Assembly (NCBI GenBank): GCA_964017185.1
Contig: OZ024878.1
Coordinates: forward strand, 14,765,351 to 14,829,350
Length of the DNA: 64,000 nucleotides
Direction: 5' to 3'
Origin: Rugalucina vietnamica
Lineage: Eukaryota > Mollusca > Bivalvia > Lucinida > Lucinidae
Under the pieces are notes generated by a model, which worked only from the letters and a program-made list of their open reading frames with translations, had not been told where the DNA came from and ran no database searches. Shown piece after piece: positions 24,001 through 31,190 of this stretch (its first letter is position 1; each line of letters begins with the position of its first letter). A program made the translations under genes and the position numbers.

Positions 24001-26021
24001 TGAAAAGGCACTTTTTGAGGAATATCACAGGCTTTAAATTGTTCAATGTTTCCAGTCTGTTCTCTCTTATCGCTTAATTTTAAGCTTCTTTCTTTCTCAC
24101 TTTTCTCGGTTTCTACATTGTGTGAAGGACTGTCTTTATCTGAAGGTTGCTTAGTTTTGGTTATATTTTCATTTTTCAACTCGCTTATGTTTGGATCACT
24201 GGCAAATTGATCACTATGATCTAATTCATTTCTGCTATCATTGGTAAATGAGCTGCCTGGTAATATGTCTACCTTATTTTCCCCAGAACTATAAGTCTCT
24301 TTTGTATGATCTTTTCTTGTATCACATTTGAGAGTAAGATTTGCTCTGAATTTAGGACCTACTTTTTTCTTGACAGATATTGTACTTTGTTTTTGTTTTA
24401 ATCTGCTCACTAAACCACTCTTTCTTTGCTTTTGTGTTGCACTTAAACTGACATTTTGGTTTACCTTAGTATCACAGCCTGATTGCTTCACTATTGTTCT
24501 TGTATTAATATTAGATTTTGTTTCTGCCTTAATGCTTTTCTCAGTTTCCTTCTTTTCACTTTTCTTTTTTATTGAAGTATTTTCTGCTGGTTTTTCTTGC
24601 ACCTTCTCACTTGTTTCTTTCATATTTTTGTTTTCATTTACATCACATGCCTGACTAGATTTTTGACCACTACTTCTTCGTGTCTGTATCACAGAAGGTT
24701 TTCTTTGCTGATTTTCTTCTCCAGCATTAGATACATTACTACTTTGTTTCTGGTTTTTATCTTTTTTCTTCATATCAGTATATTTTGCTACTATTCCAAT
24801 ATTCTGCGCACTATCACTATCATGACCACTGCATTCTGAACTTGATTTTATTTCAACTAATCCACTGCTTTCTTTGACAGAATTGTCATCAGTCTTTGCA
24901 GCACTTTGTATCTTTCCACTTTCATCATTGCCACTTTTCCTAGGTTCATCACTATCTAATTTTGCCTGATCAGAGATTTCTGTTTGTATTACAGTTTGTG
25001 GTTTACCAATTTGTCTTTCATCAGTGTATTTATCTGATAAATTATCATGTTTTGTCTTTGAGTTTCCTGTTATATCTTTTATTTGCTCAGTGACATTTGC
25101 ATTATCAATGTTCACTTTTACCACTTTTGAACCACTATCTTTATCCCGAGTAAAATTCGTAGAATCAATGTTCAACTTAGATTCATTCATAACAGTATCT
25201 TCCTTCTTTGAGGATGCTAATTTTGTGTAAACATCAGCCCTAATACCATAGTCACCTCTATAACGAGATGAACACTTTGAAGATTTTAACCTTCCAGACT
25301 TTCTGACCTCAATATTGGCATTATACACCATTGTATCCAATTTCTTATCACTGGAATTTTGCCTGTTTAAGCCCGAGACACTTGAACCACCTTCACCACT
25401 TAGTTTTCTTTCTTTTTCTTTATGTACTTCCACAGAACTTGTATCACTCTTAATTTCAATCTTATCATTGCTTACATATGCATAAACATTTTCATTACTA
25501 TTCTGCCTAGGTAATTTATCAAGGATTGGGTTTTTCTTTAAGACAACACTACACTTGCTCAACGGAGAAGATTCAACTGAACTCATTCCCTTTGGGGATG
25601 TTTTAGAGAATGGTTGTTTCCCAACAAGTTTTGAAGGTGTAGTAGGTGGTGTAAATTTTGATGTTGTTTGCTTAACATCTATTTTTTGAGACTTTTGTTC
25701 AGCACTAATGCCAGAATCAACTGTTAATCCTTCAACAGAACACTGTGTTTTTGAATCCGTACTAGCACTAACAGCAATCTCTACTGCAACACTAGCCACA
25801 GATTTAGAATCACTCTCAACACTAGTATTATCACTCGTATTAACACCTTTTATTGAATCTGTATCCGGTAGTTTCCCTTTGTTGTTGTTGTCTTTTATCT
25901 GAGATTGAGGCAGTGGTTTCCCCTTGTTGTTGTTGTCCTTTGTCTGTGGTTGAGGTGGTGGTACATAGTCACCGGTCAGCTCAGCAAAACCAAACAGGTC
26001 ATCCGTGCCCTCCTTGGCCAT
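12072..26021 (-). CDS. Giant Lys/Glu/Ser-rich C2HC zinc-finger protein, single 13.95-kb exon
   Basis: One open frame of 4,649 residues and a stop. I do not recognise the family. The exon starts at a TTTTCTTTCAG acceptor (boundary at 26022), one base before an ATG in strong context (A at -3 if the upstream exon ends AG, G at +4). The frame may start here, or may continue from exon 2 of the upstream zinc-finger exons, whose phase fits. Seen: PPPQPQ followed by two QxKDNNNKGK repeats near residues 21-50; low-complexity Ser/Thr/Lys sequence; a C2HC finger (C1023, C1026, H1039, C1042) followed by an Arg/Lys-rich stretch; PILK motifs near 2389, 2443, 2477 and 2516, then SVLK (2590-2593) and RRISF (2608-2612); a less disordered block at about 2860-2960 (ERYHRALFLELNQW...ISVFEELCKDLG); and a tail from about 3480 of alternating acidic and Lys/Arg blocks ending in MSR. 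Composition suggests a nuclear, disordered scaffold; that role is inferred. Length without a stop and consistent protein-like composition show that it is real. Confidence 0.85.
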   Translation of the reverse strand: MAKEGTDDLFGFAELTGDYVPPPQPQTKDNNNKGKPLPQSQIKDNNNKGKLPDTDSIKGVNTSDNTSVESDSKSVASVAVEIAVSASTDSKTQCSVEGLTVDSGISAEQKSQKIDVKQTTSKFTPPTTPSKLVGKQPFSKTSPKGMSSVESSPLSKCSVVLKKNPILDKLPRQNSNENVYAYVSNDKIEIKSDTSSVEVHKEKERKLSGEGGSSVSGLNRQNSSDKKLDTMVYNANIEVRKSGRLKSSKCSSRYRGDYGIRADVYTKLASSKKEDTVMNESKLNIDSTNFTRDKDSGSKVVKVNIDNANVTEQIKDITGNSKTKHDNLSDKYTDERQIGKPQTVIQTEISDQAKLDSDEPRKSGNDESGKIQSAAKTDDNSVKESSGLVEIKSSSECSGHDSDSAQNIGIVAKYTDMKKKDKNQKQSSNVSNAGEENQQRKPSVIQTRRSSGQKSSQACDVNENKNMKETSEKVQEKPAENTSIKKKSEKKETEKSIKAETKSNINTRTIVKQSGCDTKVNQNVSLSATQKQRKSGLVSRLKQKQSTISVKKKVGPKFRANLTLKCDTRKDHTKETYSSGENKVDILPGSSFTNDSRNELDHSDQFASDPNISELKNENITKTKQPSDKDSPSHNVETEKSEKERSLKLSDKREQTGNIEQFKACDIPQKVPFQSNSSSLIPSANQTSLIDNSNTPKTVTNDEYTASSALAKSVEISSESSKPKTQTVLESARNDKTNTSEAHASPSVPVFKFYKTKEKTPEKTIETNVQSKLSPETSLNQPTSTVNASSDGSVSMLESLRLRLFANAGVKAVEVVDKPKVFESKIKQPKVQKSHISDKLTASPSMGLSGSDTLSKTYSDSESNKSSIISSKSSNRSGHSTPRSSSPSSEILDEVSRTLENLQKVKQKKEKSLMKKPKKPKFSQKMFMLRSMIPKQTESDSESHSSVTTDTSDVASKSKESRKKGVEGKPKKKSDIPAVEKEDEVTVTKPSAIPIEKDSESNTLKSNKEMNKKQLGKPKPVKCHACAHIFKSKDLLKRHYPCLMRQTRKWSQNKLRPNRVFRYVERPPKEQGSKKFICLLPKSRKQEQDRPRPQLFTYPKTKFKRVKGKRRRRLYNILQGLAGKRQPKTYPHLHVNYENLTSKSQFLYNLGLFDPESVDQSSFKAYAALQKSSMHAESDQTDKENKYKLLSQEIKQDLNTSQESILSSLTDTFSDLQNAEQEFEKSRLSDFIDGKKESSSSETEAPPVLEMFGSHNNIEVAPVMESASDSDSNGPPLLELQFDSPTKKTSKERHFLDFVENVVRQDSVKETESDQNSAEFKISMKNIAKLKDVGSKEGAAIQRHFTDFIDLQDIKSPETVEERPFAKDNVLWEKSENGEMTLAEIKEMLKPKSSNENMFSKETLLNLRSDLAKLLAVVKTPKKKDDSAPVPDQRREPSEEKSDLAKLGIDFSAHERKSLFETLENVDANSFERQVSQEENIGNTVTEISPEQGYPDEYKSSLDYEEDLLPSAYGESDSLDSNSKGGITDNILQMLNKLEDKGSVAENMSNLLQILAENLGITNNNQENACDNDLVAQEDANGSPEEHSADRSQVPVSSTELQTDSELIHGSIPDIIVSDSACEVISELPGRSDDSEYVQTNKAEGMKESNLFKSITELNSIETDSDSNLGDSYDAESMSKRLAELKATNYDASASDINSDILSDSETVSSEKSDSSTQAIHKPNENKVTIPVLSASPTARKYDSDILESEDEVITSIEERPRLIMKIRVPVGASFDKSDESSQRGSSSSTSVSTKSSDVSDIEDVKSEDETLVEDQSVIENDLNTTVSVESNENKSIGKNEDIVETTEIDISENVEPAPVGIVEESSEIVAENVEGCNKMTLSYNENSIANVGTVPDFKSNDDMICDNEIMFPKKLKLNTALTIGDSFDYESDSTSSFEREVTVVPHVGMSPRIDNNNDMSSDNIQSMESDLDKQSVSLIETEKNKELLQEIQETKINVKSNEEETRNLHSELHGTSLPLSDINSLADHVETDSLNESQVLENILDMETKFPIHEELSSYTDNEINEGNILNHSDSSGMNNETTTDMLLENRNPYLSDSLPKHEIDTETGIINSCQSSTLDNDDQTKISQEIHTDGTHIVPDTDIDNVLDSNLLQVDDMSIAAEVTCSEEIPVSMSSLFDVNISQNKNEDSDVDARTLGSIMMDAQTSNKQAGTEKNKKKEESSTNRLNTNRNRMKRNGNPPTEMPGTVSNKTKTKKKPIIKDGRSTEDLKNKKPRISQVEIVKSKTRKQSIKQQSTVKKLTRTQETDKSERVKSERKIILSSKRQNKQHPVNEAAQNPKTKLPNKKEITAKNSVKVKKHNVKFAKEPERIVKTSNPSSSSNKTPETMKPILKKPENHMNKNQPQQTSEKVETTKPTLETTKMDKFSFLLNLPSEESEHVAIKPILKNTDTNRTKPHSKQLAKEQTPTKKETAKPILKHKARASTPVKEKMPTTVKTTQNTDIDDNKSVIVSKEKVPDSLKPILKNKEVKDNAIDIHSKLVQDKDVKEQILNDNIQDEVNNDNEANKGNVANLPISPVIADESEAPQIKSVLKGSGSNADKEEQNKKRRISFTDYLSRAKKGDNTKTSEEQKQTKVPFTLKDENKTTAETKTQPRPENDKSPEIVIDENMYEASDNWHSFSNIKKPQERAPALKKLERSNSAKKSVSIMPSFMPLPAVNEDHVHELDLYDKEKADSKRFVSMPLTKKSDILSLEKTMDSSSSGSQLEVVETKPSPEPVEQDDVLDVFDSLFSLGDTILSLNKTLPKAAENIHAQEEGDSVSALDKENKTEAEHSSESSVNRSPSSTSVPRKGAQDKSKTKTLDVIDLTDEPERYHRALFLELNQWTLQSGSVSNIITESSGEPKSLKDSDLASFTDPGYYFGVMGNFSGSYKSRFRYNISVFEELCKDLGNKIVFVPEPPPVKSIPMIPKVNQVENVRQTDTFTAVHDEKETSFEQDSLDVTEAGNEDYMDDDYADMLAAAQMALMEEAQNQNVAQVDKEDMIRTVETVSDNTVEVESEIKAVEIPKEDVKTKTETSTGEAVDILNSLVKTLSADIETYTSDTESTKDDEKELDVDESSTNKTQNIKEILSEVCASEMHVDEFIDNVSKLAEEVLITKESIPEIVQEKKTEEKEIENEIVEIDKTTAKTIDVEDSVNLSEIAMKNIVELNQAEIESKTVVLETPQIQDAENKNSENEAANVQNSEEATNKIVEKSTPSASTIVSADAVEVSKSEAKQENDTEDMNIAPEPMESNSISIESKEDSVSPSEIENMKDSSNGIIISFEKDDNETADVSEPVGREIPVNTVAGHVLDNKGMETPEILSSEIADSERSQENLDVDGRVTSEDINDLKQSETDLSASENEINFIIKDSIVSPEKGKRLSLTGPQTVEEKKPSEESEHEKPEKVEISETEKTRDQPKYTQQSSLVSMDYDAISDGSFSEDERRKSDRSKSRSKAKSSDRETGRKNESFSKETDMYYHKSAQQMERDTKELSERQPQTKDKGRTQSPGRTTEEFGRGRSDSWDAANYKVEHEHKHEHRKKRKKEKKRHAVYESESDDNTKRREMKKKNSHGSERVAPRYDDYDNQKESRKNRQSPEFQVEDDDLPRESTRYRRGKEFVEDNEYHEYHTTYRKGKKFVEEDEDYPEDTKKKSGRERADSYGDMSKKYGDHKNLSKKERSKVESSKQRKYRDESEERNKVDSFDARDYIVERHRKKDKRKRKTYESDDEESYYENKAKLKNRESKQHDYGKHNSDYETAGKKGKMSVTGVENNELKIKNRESENVSERRSGSYEARDSEYKNRGKENKKSRKEKDEDIYGLEQKREKIKEQKGSRSSEDRTSKQTTGAKDAEIDNELVDSGKSQKSVQREENMDTLKDTEKRPKKSIDLKDTPTRRELKETIDAGYERDTRKVEDEESDKLERKSDTTHDSESAKFEKRKNKDIKTDRTDEDESIKGKKEKRAKTIEIYTEPILSEDENYEEMENKRKYTDSNKKWENYEKENKKEKDRENRKPSENRRDGSYTSEATLLIDKNKKESRREIASDDDYHEKKREKAKRRSDSKNRDIAEKEENRKMSKDDSYIDDEFNRKSKHKKDKVHKSPQKETKKSSLKENEMFLYKDDGRDSEDLDYEDEEPYEKEKDYQKLKEHKKSKKSRDLQDFEYETKEETIRKDKAEFESEEDYYEKKRKKKEKTKDSVGKSSKYEDISSSDEEFADKKLKNKQKMKDREIKASKHAESSDSEEEYQRKHKKKKEKHKTHDGGEQIEKVEDFDAEYESAKKKDAKGSKYIESDDEYYETKKVKDKHAKGTKHKESKYYEDVSDTELTSYRKNKKSSIDEVYETEKERKKDKKRLKSIERRDFGYIDDEKDKKKHRKRRESLESKDADIVTEKVEKNSKKHRELEMVDYDEYETVRSKKKDKKKRYSVESEEEREYRKETKKKRKISVDDDDNDEVYRKEKKKKKEKKRRKSIDSEEFEYYEEKKAKKKDKKHRKSAEGMDDFDNNKDEKKKHRKRHHSEDSLEGYGPEDYYSSKKGKIIASDVKPSKKDRNNKDSTKWADERGGGDIYERDNTRNDRGKQRYERDFDKYNQGRLDKGDLRHALKSKKMSR
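12300..13450 (-). repeat. Coding repeat: alternating acidic and basic 25-35-residue units
   Basis: In the giant protein, residues of about 4190-4570 repeat a pattern of S/D/E-rich plus aromatic (for example SEEDYYEKK, SDDEYYETKK, SEEFEYYEEKK) followed by a Lys/Arg run (KKKDKKHRKS, KKEKKRRKS). More than ten degenerate units are visible. Tyr pairs within the acidic half and a Ser after the basic half recur, suggesting a repeat grown by internal duplication. Confidence 0.7.
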
Positions 26022-26210
26022 TCTGAAAGAAAATTATTGTTAGATACATGTACCACAGTAATTTTAGTGACCATCTACAATAGTTTTCTTGTTTCTGCAT
26101 TAAAGATAGACTGTAATGATCTCATTCTGTAGGGTCCTAACAGGTATCCAAAAACATAATGAGGGCATTGGATGCAAGCCATCGGATGGCATCTTAATAA
26201 TCTGGGCCTA

Positions 26211-27185
26211 CGAGGGGCGAGCAAAAAGTTTGTGGACTTTGTCAATAAAATCAAAAGTACTTATGTGATTTTTCTGAAATTACCGTAAGTTTGCGATCAA
26301 TTTAATACAAACAAGCATAGAAAGTTTCAGACAAATCGATAGATAAACACCATTGCTATGGCAATTTGTTTGATGCGTGTTAGCACTACCCGCAGCATGC
26401 CAAGACGTTAACGTCATTTGCCAAGGGTTTTCTGTATACGCTGGCCAAGTGAAAAGTTCCTATAAAACATTATTTCTCATTCGACTTCCGTGAAGGATTA
26501 CAGTAGAAAGTTTAGGCAAATCGATAGAAAAATTTACTGGTTTTAATGACAATTTCTGCGACAAGACGCTAGGATTATCCGGGGCATGCTATGACGTTCA
26601 AGTTGTTCAAGTAGATTTTTGTGCTTACTTGTTGTTTTTAACAGCTATTTCGTTGTGACTAACACTTTGCACATCATTGAACATTGTTGTATGCTTCAGT
26701 TCTGATGTGTCTCTAGCTGTTTGTAACAAATCAGACGTTTCTGTAGGTTTTATTTGGAAGTCTCGCACAAATTTTATCGATGTGCAAGTTTCCACCATTT
26801 ACCAGTAACGTCATTTTAACTGATTTTTTGCTTAGGCTTGTCTTTCAAAAAGTGTCGCTGTAGCATTGTCTTTCGAATGCAAGAACTGCAATTTCACATT
26901 TCAAGCTGAATTACATCATTATCAATATTTCCATAATTTAAGGAGATTTGGAAATGACATTTTTGAAATATTTTTATATTCATAAACATTTATGGCGTGC
27001 TCCAGGGTAGCAAACCCCACGTGTTTGTCGATGTAATTTGACCAATCAAAAATAAGATTTGGCAAAAAACATTTTACATGAATGTCGAGAATAGACCATT
27101 ATTACACTTGTGAAAATACGAAAACAATCGGACGTCAATATTAAAAGTTATTAAGAAAGTCTTTGAACTTTTTGCTCGACCCTCG
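26211..27185. mobile_element. mariner-type non-autonomous element, 975 bp
   Basis: The left end CGAGGGGCGAGCAAAAAGTT and the inverse of the right end CGAGGGTCGAGCAAAAAGTT differ at one base. Both sides are flanked by TA (26209-26210 and 27186-27187). CGAGG...CAAAAAGTT ends are typical of mariner-family transposons (family knowledge). No transposase frame is present. It lies just upstream of the giant exon, in the presumed intron, and abuts family D MITE copy 2. Confidence 0.75.
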
Positions 27186-27187
27186 TA

Positions 27188-27411
27188 GTTGTTCAAAATA
27201 AACGACATCGTTCGTTAACCATTTGTTAAAATTTCAAATGGCAATTTTACAAATACACTGTTATTTTTTGTTGAAAAAAGGCAAAGGATTCTCACTTTTT
27301 TTCAACAAAAAATAACAGTGTATAATAACAGTGTATTTGCTTATGTAGTCGGCATTTACTTGACAAGTTGAGTCTTAACGATGACATTAAGCTAACAAAG
27401 TTTTGAACAAC
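27188..27411. mobile_element. MITE family D, copy 2
   Basis: The ends GTTGTTCAAAA and TTTTGAACAAC are exact inverses. The centre is a hairpin with GTTGAAAAAAGGCAAAGGATTCTCAC and TTTTTTCAACAAAAAATAAC parts. The interior matches copy 1 at 7.74 kb. Confidence 0.75.
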
Positions 27412-27860
27412 TTGCCCCTGGTCCCTTGCAGTGCAAAAAGCTTCCTTAATTTCTTCAGATCATTCCATTGCATTTCTGCTATGATTTATCCTTATGTATT
27501 ATCCTATCTGCTGTGTGTATCATTGTTGTTTTTGTTAATGCAAAAAGGATGGATATATCACTGGGGCAGAGCTAGTTTTCTAGCACACCAGAGAGAAATC
27601 CTACGTTTTACGCCATGTGAGAAATTCTTATCTCACCCTTGTTATCTCACCCCAGGCTCATTCTGCGTTCAAGTGTTCTTTTTTAACATTGGTTGTATAG
27701 GACGTCACGTAATTTCGTCGCTAAGCGCACACGTCAAAATGACGTCAAAACGTTTTAAATAAAAATGGCGGACGCCGCTATTGTAGCATTTTTCTAGGTA
27801 AATAGTATAAAAATCAAGCTTCCCCGCATTACGGCGTGCAAGAAAAAGTATCCTTCATTT
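27412..27860. other. Intron or intergenic, nothing recognised
   Basis: No exon with both splice sites and a coding-like frame was found. TGACGTCAAAACG and GTCACGTAA words cluster at about 27700-27760. These resemble CRE-like sites, but no promoter can be defined. Confidence 0.35.
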
Positions 27861-27976
27861 GTGTCAGGTATGGATAGACAAATCTGTCCCTCGGGTCACA
27901 GTTTGGCATCACTCGGTGAGCCTCGTGATGCCAAACTGTGACCCTCAGGACAGATTTGTCTATCCATACCTGACAC
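27861..27976. repeat. Large palindrome, 52-bp arms
   Basis: Arms 27861-27912 and 27925-27976 are inverse copies with about three mismatches around a 12-base loop (TCGGTGAGCCTC). The left arm starts GTGTCAGGTATGGATAGACA. Transcribed on either strand it would form a long hairpin. Confidence 0.95.
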
Positions 27977-28054
27977 TCATGTAAGATTCTTATAATCTTG
28001 CTTTTCCTGCATGTTGTTAATTTTTTTGTAATGTCTTGTATTGTTTTCTCTCTA

Positions 28055-28131
28055 GTTAAATTTACAATCCCAACCCAGACACCGCGTGGAAAGTTTCCAC
28101 CCAGTGTTTGGGTTGGGATTGTAAATTTAAC
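28055..28131. repeat. Palindrome, 36-bp arms
   Basis: Arms 28055-28090 and 28096-28131 (left arm GTTAAATTTACAATCCCAAC) are inverse copies with about three mismatches. It lies 80 bp from the larger palindrome, so both may be parts of one element. Confidence 0.9.
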
Positions 28132-28576
28132 TGTATCAATTCTCTGACCTTCTATTCTTTCTTCTAAAACACAAATAATTTGTTTGCTTACATTTTTTCT
28201 TTTCACAGAAATCACTGTCCAATCTCAATAAGACCTTAGCTGCTGGGTGGTGTGTAAAACACCGATACAACCAAACTTCAATAATCAATAAATAATTTTG
28301 CTAACTACACAGTCATAACTTTTGATTGTCATTTCTCTTAATGATACTTAGTTTTCAATTACATGTATATACATATAGTGTATAACTGCAAACACTGTGT
28401 AGTGTACAGTTACAGCATAATGAACATTATATCAGAATTTTCGTTTTGGCTATGTGAGGTAAAGTAAAAGTATTCTGATAAATCAAATTATTATAACCTA
28501 CTTTGGTTATTTTTTACCAGAGCAGACAAAGAGGTCTTGACACACATGTGTGGATGGCTTAAATCATTTCATTACC

Positions 28577-28972
28577 TTATAAGTATGTGTGGTCCTCAGT
28601 CGGTAAAAGAAAACCTTGTTCTTCCACAGTCTCTTCCAAGACAAGGTCTTGTTTTCCGTTCACTATCGGCAGGCCAGCAGGAACAATATTACCAGTCTCA
28701 AAGTATGGCAGGCCACTGACAGAATTCAGGAGTGATCCCGCTCTGATTGTGTCTTGGGGCCTCTGTAGTAAGTCCTGAAGATATTGTCTGTGAAGGGAGG
28801 GGATACTAGTGACAGTCTGAGTCTCGGCGCTGACCTGTGAGGTACTGAGGCCCTTCACTGGGGCTAGCTTAAGAGATGGTAGGGTACTGTTCACCAAACT
28901 ACCAGCTTCGTGAGTTATGTTGACTGGTGTCTCCTGTGAACCCTCTGTGGTTGGGAAAGTGGTAGGAGTATT
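28577..28972 (-). CDS. Zinc-finger gene exon 5 (C-terminal exon of the 416-residue form)
   Basis: On the minus strand a TTTATTTTACAG acceptor precedes position 28972, and the frame NTPTTFPTTEGS... runs 131 codons to a TAA at 28577-28579. It joins exon 4 in phase 0. The sequence is Ser/Thr/Leu/Gln-rich without a named domain (LHRQYLQDLLQRPQDTIRAG is helix-like). The TAA is followed by G and then GTAATG, so a good donor sits two bases after the stop. The stop may therefore be the true C-terminus, or the exon may splice on to the giant exon to give a transcript with two reading frames. Together exons 1-5 give 417 codons including the stop. Confidence 0.7.
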   Translation of the reverse strand, partial: NTPTTFPTTEGSQETPVNITHEAGSLVNSTLPSLKLAPVKGLSTSQVSAETQTVTSIPSLHRQYLQDLLQRPQDTIRAGSLLNSVSGLPYFETGNIVPAGLPIVNGKQDLVLEETVEEQGFLLPTEDHTYL

Positions 28973-28993
28973 CTGTAAAATAAATCAAAACTA

Positions 28994-29212
28994 TGTGAGA
29001 CTTCTCAGGAGAAAAACAACAGTTTCAGTTTCCAACCAGGTGCGACATAAACCAGCCTATACAATCACAAAGAAAGCTAGAAGCTTGTATTTTCATATTT
29101 AAAAAAAAAAGAGTTTTACTATCCATGTAGTGAAAACAAAGGCAGTAACTGCACAGCTGATCTCCTTTGTTTCCCCATATGCAGATTGTTGGTATTCTGA
29201 TGTGGCAGCTCA
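28994..29212 (-). mobile_element. MITE family A, copy 6 (degenerate)
   Basis: AGGAGAAAAACAACAGTTTC, ACCAGGTGCGACATAAACCAG and the right end AGATTGTTGGTATTCTGATG match the family in inverse orientation. It begins about 20 bp from the 5' boundary of exon 5, close to the acceptor's branch-point region. Confidence 0.6.
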
Positions 29213-29384
29213 TATCATACTTATAGGGAGTACATATCGGAAATTAAAAACAAATACATGCGAATCATAAGATTTCTTGAAAAAAAAAAAAAAGTTCTAT
29301 AGTAACTAACAAAGAGATTGCCAATCGGTAACATTTCAAATACATGAACCAGTAATCATACTTATAAAGGTATTTATCTGTTTA

Positions 29385-29500
29385 TTATTCTGTTTGTTAG
29401 AATGGAGCTAACACATCCTGGGTGCTTTACAGGTACATGTTCTTTTAAATGGGCAGTACGTGTGTCTTGCTCAAAAACACAGCAAGACAAAATGAGGCTA
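29385..29500 (-). mobile_element. Possible SINE fragment
   Basis: GGGTGCTTTACAGGTACATG and GTGTCTTGCTCAAAAACACA resemble the body of the SINE at 31.7 kb. No clear A or B box remains. Confidence 0.35.
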
Positions 29501-29507
29501 TCCCATA

Positions 29508-29746
29508 TGAGCTGCGACATGAGAAAACCGTTTTTTTGCCTGTGCGAAAACAAAGATGCAGATCAGCAGTAACTGCGAAGCTGATCAGCGCCTTTGTTTC
29601 TGCTACTCGGATAGTACAATACCTTTTCTAATTGTATATCCAAAATTGCAAGCTTCTAGCCATCTTCTGTGAACGTACAGGTCAGTTTGTGTCGCACTTG
29701 GTCGGAAACCCCGGAGACCTGTTTTCTTGCTTCGCAGCACATATAA
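29508..29746 (+). mobile_element. MITE family A, copy 7
   Basis: GAGCTGCGACATGAGAAAAC at the left, hairpin CAGTAACTGCGAAGCTGATC, then CTACTCGGATAGTACAATAC, GCAAGCTTCTAGCCATCTTC and a degenerate right end. It lies in the intron between exons 4 and 5. Confidence 0.7.
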
Positions 29747-30133
29747 TTCTTCCTTGATCATACATCCCATCAACAGTTAAGTTCATGTGGATAGGGTGCA
29801 TTAATTCTCATCTGAAAGATCAGAGAATCCAAGGTTTGAGCTATAGATCTCTAGTTTGCACAGATAATGGCTTAACCACTCTGAAATACTTGCTTGAAAA
29901 TATTGTTATTACCGAACCACTGTAATTAAAAGAGATTGGATAATTTCGACTAACTGAACAAATAAGTGCTTAACTGGCATGGGATGTGCGAAAATTTATG
30001 TATAAACACAACAAATCTGAAGTCATCAGCCAGCCAATAGTTTTAATTATTACCTAATTACATAAATAAATGTATAGAAATGGATATCTGTTATTTTCAT
30101 CTATTCCAGTAATTATTGTTAATACTTTGAAAC

Positions 30134-30335
30134 AGAACCAGGCAATAGAAAATTCTATTGCCTGGCCAGTGATCAGTCTATTGCCTGGTCATGTGATATG
30201 TCATATGACTTCAATGTAACAAGGTAACAACATGAAATAGTACCAGGCAATAGAACATTCTATTGCCTGGCCAGCTCTCTATTGCCTGGTCACATGATAA
30301 GTCACATGACTATAGATGTAATTAGGTAATAAAAC
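30134..30335. repeat. Duplicated unit with CAGGCAATAG palindromes
   Basis: Two diverged direct copies of about 105-110 bp, each containing CCAGGCAATAGAA(A/C)ATTC, TATTGCCTGG and CACATGA(T/C) words. Within each copy CCAGGCAATAG and CTATTGCCTGG form a hairpin. Confidence 0.8.
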
Positions 30336-30353
30336 AATTATTTCAAGCTTAAA

Positions 30354-30488
30354 CAGGCAATAGTGCAAAACATTTTCCCCTCGGTGCAGGTACCGACTTG
30401 ACATGCTATTGCCCATTGCTTCGCCTCGGGCAATAGCATGCCAAGTCGGTACCTGCACCTCGGGGAAAATATTTTGCACTATTGCCTG
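30354..30488. repeat. Large palindrome, 61-bp arms
   Basis: Arms 30354-30414 and 30428-30488 begin CAGGCAATAGTGCAAAACAT and are inverse copies with few mismatches around a 13-base loop. The outer CAGGCAATAG is the same word as in the neighbouring duplicated unit, so this is probably one composite element. It is intronic. Confidence 0.95.
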
Positions 30489-31190
30489 CTGAAGCATGAA
30501 ATAACTGTATACTATACCATGCTAGTGAAGTTGCCCATGCAAACATAATAGGAAAGTAGGGACTGCAGGGTGGAACAGTTTTTACTACATCACGGGCCAT
30601 GACATCATTACAACTAGAATGACATGGAGTGTAAATGACCATATATACCAATTAAAGGTCAATTTTGCAACAAGCTTTTATGGCTATTTGTGAAATAGAT
30701 AGAATATTGAAAACTATGCCCCCTGGTGCCTTTTTTCAGCCTAACGGTCTCAGGCAGTAATTCATTGAGCTGTCAATGGAATAGTTTTCACTATTCACCA
30801 ACCAGACACAAAATAACTGCTTACTATGGGACTCTGTATAGTCACATTCAAAAACCATTTCAAGAACTGGAAAAGCCCGCAAATGAAATGGCATGCCCCT
30901 ATGGCAGCCACATGGACTACAGGATACTCTTCCTAGTTCCCGCCTTGAAAAACTATTTCCAATTTTGCAAAAGTAAGTTTCTGTATCGAACACATTTTCC
31001 CTTTCCACTTGGTGCCAGGGTGGGGATCGTAAGGATACATTTCTATTCTTGATAATTGTATATCAGCAATGTATTTTCCTTTTTTTTTTTTTCTTTTCGC
31101 TTTTTTTTTTTGGGGGGGGGGGGGTTGGTGATTATGATTTTTACAGTTTGTTCAACATTTTTTCAGTCATGTCCAGACAGATTAACATAC

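Noticed and set aside
27829..28215. 128-codon minus-strand frame
   Set aside because: Spans both large palindromes, so its halves are translations of inverted copies; no splice sites or protein-like composition.
30134..30488. CRISPR-like array
   Set aside because: CAGGCAATAG repeats are in mixed orientation with irregular spacing, and the host is an animal; it is a foldback-type repeat.
30736..31008. 90-codon minus-strand frame between exons 4 and 5 of the zinc-finger gene
   Set aside because: No acceptor and donor in a compatible phase and no coding-like composition.
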